Below are positions 58,180 through 64,000 of a stretch of 64,000 nt of DNA, piece by piece. The translations under genes and the position numbers were made by a program. Under the pieces are notes generated by a model. The model did no database searches. It saw only the letters and a list, made by a program, of their open reading frames with translations, and was not told where the DNA came from. The DNA comes from Anaerospora hongkongensis. GTDB lineage: Bacteria > Bacillota > Negativicutes > Sporomusales > DSM-15969. The stretch is from contig NZ_SLUI01000004.1 of assembly GCF_004339805.1 (NCBI RefSeq), positions 186,001-250,000 of the forward strand. Reading direction: 5' to 3'. Numbering within the stretch: the stretch's first letter is position 1; each line of letters opens with the position of its first letter.

Positions 58180-58731
58180 ATGAATTTCGTTGCAATTGAC
58201 TTTGAAACCGCTAACCGTTATCGTACCAGTGCATGCAGTATTGCAGCAGTAACAGTAGAAAATGGAAAGATCAGTAAAAGTGCTTATTCTCTTATTCGGC
58301 CGCCGGAGCTGAAATTCGATTATTGGAATACCAGAATTCATGGAATTAAGGCTGAGGATGTGGCAGATAAACCGACCTTTGCTGAATTATGGGAAAAAAT
58401 CAGACCCCATTTGGAGGATAAGATTGTTATTGCTCATAATGCAGCTTTTGATATGAGCGTACTGCGCAGTGTTATTAAGGCGTATGACTTGCCTGTTCCC
58501 CGGTTTCATCACGTCTGTACGGTTGACGTGGCCAAACGGGTCTGGCCTGATCAGTCTAGCTACAGGTTATCGGCATTAGCTGATAACTTTGGTGTATCCT
58601 TCGCCCATCATCATGCCCTGCATGATGCTAAAGTTTGTGCTTTCCTGGCAATAAAAGCGGCAGAGAATTTACAGGTTGCGAATTTTAACGAGCTATTACA
58701 AGTTCTTAATATGAAATTAAAAGAATTTTAA
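58180..58731 (+). CDS. DnaQ-like 3'-5' exonuclease (DEDDh)
   Basis: A 183-residue exonuclease-fold protein: FVAIDFETANRYRTSAC (first Asp/Glu pair), IVIAHNAAFDMSVLR (second Asp), and HHHALHDAKVCAFLA (His and Asp of the DEDDh type). It resembles the epsilon-like nucleases used in repair or RNA turnover rather than PolC. It is followed by a promoter and a short leader with a terminator. Confidence 0.9.
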   Translation: MNFVAIDFETANRYRTSACSIAAVTVENGKISKSAYSLIRPPELKFDYWNTRIHGIKAEDVADKPTFAELWEKIRPHLEDKIVIAHNAAFDMSVLRSVIKAYDLPVPRFHHVCTVDVAKRVWPDQSSYRLSALADNFGVSFAHHHALHDAKVCAFLAIKAAENLQVANFNELLQVLNMKLKEF

Positions 58732-58742
58732 GGTGCGGCCTC

Positions 58743-58830
58743 TTGACAAAAATAACCATTATTGCCTACAATCATAATAGATCGTGAGATGACAATGAGG
58801 TCGCTTCAGAAAATGAAGCGGCTTTTTTTT
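58743..58830 (+). promoter_or_regulatory. Promoter and intrinsic terminator in the leader of the chemoreceptor gene
   Basis: TTGACA (58743-58748) and TACAAT (58767-58772) have an 18-bp spacer; a terminator lies only about 30 bp after the expected start: CGCTTCA (58802-58808), loop GAAAA, TGAAGCG (58814-58820), then GCTTTTTTTT. The chemoreceptor begins 73 bp further on. It may be a small RNA or an attenuator. No riboswitch aptamer fits between. Confidence 0.6.
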
Positions 58831-58903
58831 ATCTTATCAGAAAGTATAACTTTCTGATTGCGTGCATTAAGAACGACATAAGCATAACTGGGGGGCGCAC
58901 ATT

Positions 58904-60382
58904 ATGTTTTGGTTTGGCAGGGAAAAAGCTATTCAGAAACTGACAGTGAGTACGGCTGAATATGCCGCAGGCAGGCTGGCGGGGAAGCTAAAAGAAAGCG
59001 ACTATCCCCAAGAGTTGCAGCCAGTGGTGAAGAACATTGGGCAGCTGGCCGGGATGCTGCGCCGGTTTACCCAGGATACACAAGCTTCGTCCGGTCAAGT
59101 AGCGTCAGCAGTTAACCAAGTGAACGAAGCAATTACCAATGCCGGACTGCTGGCTGAGGATATTCGTCATGAAGCTGTCCGCACGCGGGATTTATCGACT
59201 GTGTTAACTAAAGAGGCTGAGGATGCTAATCAGCAGATCAGTGAAGTTATGGAGGCTGCTCAGGCTATTTCTGCAATTGCCGGTAGTATTTATCACGATA
59301 GCGGAAAAACTAAGCTAAGCGCTGAGCAGGGCTTCGCCCAAGTCGGGGAAGTAGCAAAAGCAATGGCTGATATTCAACAGGCCTCGTCTGCACTGGAAGA
59401 GAGGATTCGTTCCCTAATGCAGGTTGCGCGTCAAATCGATGCCTTTTTGAGTACCATTCAAGGAATTTCTTCCCAAACGAATCTGCTGGCCTTAAATGCC
59501 AGCATTGAAGCGGCCCGGGCAGGTGAGCACGGCCGCGGTTTTGCCGTAGTTGCCCAGGAAATACAGAAGTTATCGGATGCTAGTAATCAGGCCGCAAACT
59601 CCGCTAATGGCCTTTTAGTGCAAATTGATAAAGGCATTATGGAGGCTGCCTCTGCAGCAGAACAGGGGGCAGGATCAGTTGAACGCGGCATGCAGGCGAT
59701 GTCTGAGGCCGAAAAAAGTCTGCTGGATATTGTTGCTGCCACCAGCCATGTAGAAGCTCAATTGGCTGAAGCAAGTGCCGCCCGGCACAAACAACTGCAC
59801 GCCACGGGTGAAGCAAGCCAAATGCTGGCAAGTATGACGGCGCTTTGCGCAAAGGCGGCCAGACATGTTGACAGTATGACAGAAGCGCTGGGACGCCAGG
59901 CTGAGCATTTCAATGAAACGCGCAGCATGGGGAAAATTATGGCCGGTGTAGCCGATGATCTGGTAAAAGCAACCGGCGCAATCACACTTGTTGCTATGCA
60001 GGACAATGAACAGCAGGCTTTGCAAGAAAAAATCAGCGAACTGGAAGCTGTAATACAGCGGGTAGTCAAAGATAAAAAAATGATTGAGCTAACTGTAACG
60101 GGACATAAGCAGCTTCTCAGCGAATTAATGGGCGCAGGATATGGATTGGAAGCAGCCTGGACCAATCAGACGGATGGACGGTTTATTGTTTCCCTGCCTC
60201 CAGCCGGTATTGCAAATGCCTCTTCGCGGGAGTGGTTTAGGGAAGCACTGACAGGGAAAAACTATATTTCAGAAGTTTATGTCTCGGCCATTTCCCGGCA
60301 GCCTTGTATTACGCTTGCTGTACCAATTCGCAATTTCCAGGAAACCGTCATTGGCGTTCTTGGTGTTGATATCCGTTTGTAG
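58904..60382 (+). CDS. Soluble methyl-accepting chemotaxis-type protein with C-terminal Cache-like module
   Basis: A 492-residue protein with no transmembrane segment. The N-terminal 60 residues precede a long helical signalling domain (about 60-360) containing the conserved hairpin tip ([36 protein letters not shown], split for reading). After a coiled coil ([23 protein letters not shown]) comes a C-terminal 90-residue region: [53 protein letters not shown]. This resembles the membrane-distal half of a dCACHE/PDC sensor, which normally sits outside the cell at the N terminus. Here it would be cytoplasmic. ATG 58904 follows GGGGG. Confidence 0.85.
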   Translation: MFWFGREKAIQKLTVSTAEYAAGRLAGKLKESDYPQELQPVVKNIGQLAGMLRRFTQDTQASSGQVASAVNQVNEAITNAGLLAEDIRHEAVRTRDLSTVLTKEAEDANQQISEVMEAAQAISAIAGSIYHDSGKTKLSAEQGFAQVGEVAKAMADIQQASSALEERIRSLMQVARQIDAFLSTIQGISSQTNLLALNASIEAARAGEHGRGFAVVAQEIQKLSDASNQAANSANGLLVQIDKGIMEAASAAEQGAGSVERGMQAMSEAEKSLLDIVAATSHVEAQLAEASAARHKQLHATGEASQMLASMTALCAKAARHVDSMTEALGRQAEHFNETRSMGKIMAGVADDLVKATGAITLVAMQDNEQQALQEKISELEAVIQRVVKDKKMIELTVTGHKQLLSELMGAGYGLEAAWTNQTDGRFIVSLPPAGIANASSREWFREALTGKNYISEVYVSAISRQPCITLAVPIRNFQETVIGVLGVDIRL

Positions 60383-60447
60383 CAGCAGGATTTTAGAAAT
60401 TTTTGGTGAAACTAGAAAGAGGTAAGTCTTTCGGAGGTATATTGACC

Positions 60448-60861
60448 ATGAAATTTACGCGATTAGATGCTACCATCAGTACAAATAAGTTAATTGAATC
60501 CAAAGAGTTTTATATGCAACATTTTGGGTTTCAGTTAGTTTATGAAAGCGACTGGTATATTGAATTGGTTGGTACGGAGATTCCTGCCGGCATCAGCTTT
60601 ACCTTGCCTCAACGGGAAGCAGGGGAATATTTTAATGGAAAAGGCTTAATTCTCTCTTTCGAAGTTGCCGATGTAGATGCTGAGTATGCCCGCCTGAAGG
60701 CTGAAGGCGTACCTATCTTACAGGAAATGCAGAACAAGCCGTGGGGCGAACGCAGTTTTGTGGTGGATGACCCGAATGGTGTTCACTTGTATATTTACAA
60801 ATCGATTCCTGCTACACCTGAATATCAGGAGATTTATGATTCTTTTCAGAAGAAAGCATAA
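60448..60861 (+). CDS. VOC-superfamily (glyoxalase-like) protein
   Basis: About 137 residues of the vicinal oxygen chelate fold: RLDATISTNKLIESKEFYMQHFGFQLVY, ILSFEVADVDAEYARLKAEGVPI, and SFVVDDPNGVHLYIY with the late Glu position. Members include glyoxalase I, dioxygenases and antibiotic-binding proteins; this one lacks a full metal triad by eye (the final strand has His, not Glu), so it may be non-catalytic or bind differently. ATG 60448 with CGGAGG upstream is preferred over a GTG at 60403. Confidence 0.82.
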   Translation: MKFTRLDATISTNKLIESKEFYMQHFGFQLVYESDWYIELVGTEIPAGISFTLPQREAGEYFNGKGLILSFEVADVDAEYARLKAEGVPILQEMQNKPWGERSFVVDDPNGVHLYIYKSIPATPEYQEIYDSFQKKA

Positions 60862-60870
60862 GACCATGAT

Positions 60871-60916
60871 AAAAAGGCAGATTGCATGTCGTTAAGACTG
60901 CAATCTGCCTTTTTTA
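60871..60916 (+). terminator. Bidirectional terminator
   Basis: The arms AAAAAGGCAGATTGCA and TGCAATCTGCCTTTTT lie between the VOC gene and the convergent NADH dehydrogenase gene. Confidence 0.85.
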
Positions 60917-60930
60917 TTCTAGGGGGTGAT

Positions 60931-62190
60931 TTACTCTTTCGTGATTAACCGGACAGCTCTTTCGTAAAACAGGTAATCCCAAAACCATTTCCAGAAAACA
61001 AAAAGACGGTTGCGAAAGCCGGCCAGCCGGACAATATGAACACCCGTCCAGAGCAGCCAGGCCAACAGCCCCTGGATTTTGAGGCTGCCAATCTTAGCAA
61101 CTGCTGAATTTCGTCCAATGGTGGCCATTGATCCCAGATCATGAAACACAAATGGCTCGCATTGATCATCATGCAGAAGCCGCCAGATATTGGAGGCTGC
61201 TGTGGAGCCTTGCTGTAATGCCACGAGAGCATTCATCGGGAGCGGTCTGCCGTTTTCCTCACAATGCGCAGCATCACCAACGACAAATACTTCCGGATGA
61301 TCGGCCAATTGAAGCGTAGGGGTTACAATGGCCCGCGACAGACTGCCCTGACTTACACCGAGCCGGTCAATCAGCCCGGCAGCACGGACTCCTGCAGCCC
61401 AGATGAGCGTCTCGGCCGGAATGACTTCGCCGCCTTTTAAGGTAACACGTTCACCATCGAAGTCTGTAACCATCGCGCCAAAGCGCACCTCAACATGCTT
61501 TTTCCATAGTGTTTCGGCAGTAATGTCCTGCAGGTCCGATGGCAGTGCGGGCAGCAGACTTTGACCAGCCTCGAGCAGCAGGATACGAACTTCTTTAAAA
61601 CTAAGGCGCGGATAGTCTTTTATGAGTACTTTATAAAATAATTCCGATAAAGCTCCGGCAGATTCAACTCCGGTTGGACCACCGCCGACGACTACAAAAG
61701 TAAGCAAGGCGCGCCGTTTGTCGGCATCGGTTTCCTGATTAGCGAGTTCAAATCTTTCCAAAACGTGATTGCGAATAGAAACAGCTTCTTCTATTGTCTT
61801 TAACCCAAAACTGTGAGCAGCTACGGATTGGAGGCCAAAAAAGTTATGGGTGCCGCCGGCTGCTACTACCAAATAATCATATTGCAGCTCGCCTGTTTTT
61901 GTAACAAGCCGCCGGGTGGTAAGATTGATGTCAAGCACCTCGGTATTGCGGAAATTCAGGTTATCCTGGCCGCGCAGTATTGCCCGGACGGGATGGGCAA
62001 TATCCTCCGGTGACAGCCCGGCCGTAGCCACCTGATACAACAGGGGCTGGAATAAGTGGTAATTCTGCTTATCCAGTAAAGTTACCTGGACCGGGGCATT
62101 ATCTAAATCACGGGCGGCCTGCAGACCGGCAAAGCCGGCGCCGACGATGACGACATGGGGAACGTTTTTTGCGTGTGTTTCATTAGACAC
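60931..62190 (-). CDS. ndh: Type II NADH dehydrogenase (NAD(P)/FAD oxidoreductase)
   Basis: A protein of about 419 residues that likely transfers electrons from NADH to quinone without proton pumping. The FAD motif is VVIVGAGFAGLQAARDL (N terminus), then NYHLFQPLLYQVATAGLSPEDIAHPVR, LVVAAGGTHNFFG, the NAD-site VVVGGGPTGVESAGALSEL, LIWAAGVRAAGL, and VFVVGDAAH. The C-terminal amphipathic segment (AWLLWTGVHIVRLAGFRNRLFVFWKWFWDYLFY) is membrane-binding. GTG 62190 with GAGGTGA upstream is preferred over an ATG at 62304 inside the next gene. Confidence 0.9.
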   Translation of the reverse strand: MSNETHAKNVPHVVIVGAGFAGLQAARDLDNAPVQVTLLDKQNYHLFQPLLYQVATAGLSPEDIAHPVRAILRGQDNLNFRNTEVLDINLTTRRLVTKTGELQYDYLVVAAGGTHNFFGLQSVAAHSFGLKTIEEAVSIRNHVLERFELANQETDADKRRALLTFVVVGGGPTGVESAGALSELFYKVLIKDYPRLSFKEVRILLLEAGQSLLPALPSDLQDITAETLWKKHVEVRFGAMVTDFDGERVTLKGGEVIPAETLIWAAGVRAAGLIDRLGVSQGSLSRAIVTPTLQLADHPEVFVVGDAAHCEENGRPLPMNALVALQQGSTAASNIWRLLHDDQCEPFVFHDLGSMATIGRNSAVAKIGSLKIQGLLAWLLWTGVHIVRLAGFRNRLFVFWKWFWDYLFYERAVRLITKE

Positions 62191-62257
62191 AAGTATCACC
62201 TCATATATTTGCCCTGACGTAACACACGATTTCGCTGGAAGGCAGGAATAATCCTGC

Positions 62258-62827
62258 TTATAAGAAGACAACCTGGTTATTGACGAAAGATTCAATCCGT
62301 ACAAGTGACTCTACCCGGTAACCGGCATCGAGCAACCGCTGCCGCCCCTGTTGAAAGCTCTTTTCGATAACGATACCGATTCCGGCAACCTGGCTGCCTG
62401 CTTCCCGGACAAGGGCAGCCATACCTAAGGCCGCTTCACCGCTGGCCAGGAAATCGTCAACGATCAGAATTTTTTCCTTGCTGCCAAGAAATTTTTTGGA
62501 AATGGTGATATCATTGCTCTCTTTTTTTGTATAAGAGAAGACTTGTGTATGGAAGACGTCATCCGTCATTAAAATCGATTTTTTCTTGCGGGCAAAAACA
62601 ACAGGCACTTTGAGAAACAAGGCAGTGGTTAGTGCCACGGCAATACCGGAAGATTCAATTGTTACCACCTTGGTAATGCCTTCATTCTTAAAGCGGCCGG
62701 CAAACTCTTCGCCAATTTGCATCATCAGTTGGGGATCAAGCTGGTGGTTTAAAAAAGAATCCACCTTCAAAACTGCGTTATTTAATACAATGCCTTCTTT
62801 GGCAATGCGCTGTTTTAATAGTTCCAT
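62258..62827 (-). CDS. xpt: Xanthine phosphoribosyltransferase
   Basis: A 189-residue enzyme converting xanthine and PRPP to XMP. Motifs are [16 protein letters not shown] near the N terminus, [24 protein letters not shown] and the PRPP loop [16 protein letters not shown]. The ATG at 62827, behind GGAGG, gives the family's usual start ([15 protein letters not shown]). It would use xanthine made by guanine deaminase. It may be co-transcribed with ndh. No purine riboswitch was recognised before it. Confidence 0.93.
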   Translation of the reverse strand: MELLKQRIAKEGIVLNNAVLKVDSFLNHQLDPQLMMQIGEEFAGRFKNEGITKVVTIESSGIAVALTTALFLKVPVVFARKKKSILMTDDVFHTQVFSYTKKESNDITISKKFLGSKEKILIVDDFLASGEAALGMAALVREAGSQVAGIGIVIEKSFQQGRQRLLDAGYRVESLVRIESFVNNQVVFL

Positions 62828-62845
62828 AATGTTGTCCTCCATAGC

Positions 62846-63739
62846 TCATTGTTGTAGTAGTTCAATAAATTTTTTTGCTGCCCGTGGAACCGGAATATTG
62901 GCGGAAGTTACGATGCCTAATTCACGGCTGGGAATTGCGGCTGAGACATCAACGATGAAAAGTTGTCCTGTTGCCAGCTGGCTGCTTACATATTCTTTGG
63001 CGATAAAAGAGATGCCTAAACCGATTTTAACTAAATCTACTAATAAATCAATACTTCCTACTTCAAATTCCGGGTTTAATTTTACTTTGTTTTTGTGTAC
63101 GAACTCTTCGAAGTAGTCGCGTGTAACGGAATTGCGTTCCAATAGGAGCAGCGGATAGGCTTCTAATTCTGTAAGCGATACTTTACGCCCTGACAAGGCG
63201 GAAAAGGCCGGGCCGGCAACAAACACATCCTGAATGGTCTGCAGGGAGGTTACCTGCAGATTTTTATTCCATTCATGGCCTTCCCTGGGCAGGTTAACAA
63301 CACTGAGATCGACAGCTCCTTTTTTTACCAGATCAATACATACCGGTGAAGTGCGATTGGATACTTTAATTTTGATTTCAGGATAAAGCTGGTTGAATTG
63401 CTGAAAATAAGGTAATAAATGATATTTACAAATCGTATCACTTGCTCCGATATGCATTTCACCTTGCTTTAACGCTTGAAGCTCTTTTAGACTGCGCTCA
63501 CCGGAACCGATCAGATTGAAAGCCTGTTCAATATGTTGAAACAATAGTTCCCCTTCCTGGGAAAGGCGAACTTGTTTAGTACTGCGAATAAACAAACGGC
63601 AGTGCAATGTTTCTTCCAGGGATTTAATCGATTGACTGACTGCTGACTGGGATATGCGCAACTCAATAGAAGCTTCTGAAAAGCTGAGATGTTTTGCAAC
63701 ATAATAGAAAACCTTATACAGTTCAAAGTTAGTCTCCAT
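62846..63739 (-). CDS. LysR-family transcriptional regulator
   Basis: A 297-residue regulator: LysR helix-turn-helix (ELYKVFYYVAKHLSFSEASIELRISQSAVSQSIKSLEE, residues 6-43, divided by eye) and a substrate-binding domain (MHIGASDTICKYHLLPYFQQF, SPVCIDLVKKGAVDLSVVN, GLGISFIAKEY). It resembles the CysL/CbbR subset. It lies 18 bp upstream of xpt on the same strand and is divergent from purL, so either may be controlled. The start ATG 63739 lies behind GGAGAGC. Confidence 0.9.
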   Translation of the reverse strand: METNFELYKVFYYVAKHLSFSEASIELRISQSAVSQSIKSLEETLHCRLFIRSTKQVRLSQEGELLFQHIEQAFNLIGSGERSLKELQALKQGEMHIGASDTICKYHLLPYFQQFNQLYPEIKIKVSNRTSPVCIDLVKKGAVDLSVVNLPREGHEWNKNLQVTSLQTIQDVFVAGPAFSALSGRKVSLTELEAYPLLLLERNSVTRDYFEEFVHKNKVKLNPEFEVGSIDLLVDLVKIGLGISFIAKEYVSSQLATGQLFIVDVSAAIPSRELGIVTSANIPVPRAAKKFIELLQQ

Positions 63740-63775
63740 ATTAGCTCTCCTAATCGGAATTTAAGTAACATTAAC

Positions 63776-63804
63776 TTTACTAATAAGTATATTCTGGGTA
63801 TAAT
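63776..63804 (+). promoter_or_regulatory. Promoter of purL
   Basis: TTTACT (63776-63781) and TATAAT (63799-63804) have a 17-bp spacer, in the gap between the LysR gene and purL and directed to purL. Confidence 0.55.
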
Positions 63805-63864
63805 GGGTTTGTCAAAAAGAAAATGTGGCAAAGCCACGGAAAATCAAGAGGGGGATGCCAGTTT

Positions 63865-64000
63865 ATGCCGCAACAGGTGAGACGGATTCTGGTGGAAAAA
63901 AAACCGGGATTTGATGTGGAAGCTCAAAGTCTTTGTCGTGATTTACAACATAACCTTGGCATAACTGCCCTGGAAAATGTTCGCCTGATCCACCGCTATG
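63865..64000 (+). CDS. purL: Phosphoribosylformylglycinamidine synthase (5' end only)
   Basis: The window ends 136 bp into this gene. The visible N terminus reads MPQQVRRILVEKKPGFD, then VEAQSLCRDLQHNLGITALENVRLIHRY (shown in parts), the start of the long form of FGAM synthase found in clostridia. It makes FGAM from FGAR, glutamine and ATP in purine synthesis. ATG 63865 with AGGGGG upstream. With xpt, guaD and ppnP it gives purine metabolism a presence in this region. Confidence 0.85.
   Translation, partial: MPQQVRRILVEKKPGFDVEAQSLCRDLQHNLGITALENVRLIHRY

Noticed and set aside
58036-58341. Minus-strand open frame across the pyrE/exonuclease junction
   Set aside because: It is overlapped by two well-supported plus-strand genes and has no convincing ribosome binding site.

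Overview
The window looks like chromosomal DNA of an anaerobic, diderm Firmicute of the class Negativicutes (Sporomusa/Pelosinus-like). This is inferred from the combination of strong AGGAGG-type ribosome binding sites with frequent TTG/GTG starts, T-box, PyrR and preQ1 RNA regulation (Firmicute traits), an LPS-heptosyltransferase-type glycosyltransferase (outer membrane trait), and a long tRNA array with an embedded 5S rRNA. No insertion sequence, prophage, CRISPR array or plasmid function is visible; it reads as core genome with scattered lineage-specific genes. Both ends cut a gene: a TRAP substrate-binding protein at the left and purL at the right.

Layout. 1-5.4 kb: a TRAP transporter (DctP-DctQ-DctM), then a thiamine-diphosphate enzyme of the acetolactate synthase family and a TIM-barrel isomerase, probably a catabolic unit for an unidentified organic acid or polyol. 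5.5-6.7 kb: tyrosine-type T-box and aroD. 6.7-13.9 kb: hexokinase, DEAD-box helicase, an XRE regulator divergent from an inactive amidase-like protein, a Nudix hydrolase, a secreted lipase, and ArsC-like and YwbE proteins. 13.9-23.5 kb: a DapF-like protein lacking both catalytic cysteines, AraC regulator, ferritin-like protein, 3D-domain protein, guanine deaminase, FliB/YkgJ-like protein, GlcG-like protein, PpnP, a membrane-anchored peptide deformylase and a PrcB-like secreted protein. 23.6-31.9 kb: ABC-F ATPase, inositol monophosphatase, the folate operon folE-folP-folB-folK, a class III CoA-transferase, and two cyclic-di-GMP-related proteins (receiver-GGDEF and EAL-HDOD).

32-41.4 kb: preQ1 riboswitch with queT-queF, a staygreen homologue, a Pho-box-like array before a DUF47-pit phosphate uptake pair, and a second tyrosine T-box controlling aroF-tyrA-aroA-aroC-aroB. 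With the T-boxed aroD this gives most of the shikimate pathway plus tyrosine branch; aroE and aroK are not in the window. 41.7-45 kb: eleven tRNAs plus 5S rRNA in one array, fabH, a BusR-like GntR-RCK_C regulator and one further tRNA-Leu. 45-54.9 kb: small proteins, a deacetylase lipoprotein with a phosphodiester glycosidase and a membrane-anchored partner, an EamA exporter, an MBL-fold hydrolase, Lrp regulator, glycosyltransferase 9, PHP phosphoesterase, nitroreductase and arginase. 55-64 kb: a PyrR-attenuated operon (MFS transporter-pyrF-pyrE), a DEDDh exonuclease, a soluble chemotaxis-type receptor with a C-terminal Cache-like module, a VOC protein, type II NADH dehydrogenase, xpt, a LysR regulator and the start of purL.

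The most interesting points are: an XRE regulator and a presumed pseudoenzyme amidase sharing an operator-filled intergenic region; the double Cys-to-Ser DapF homologue; the MFS transporter placed under PyrR control; two tyrosine T-boxes with near-identical promoters; the chemoreceptor with its Cache-like module at the C terminus; and the bacterial staygreen homologue. Assignments rest on reading motifs by eye; no database search was run.
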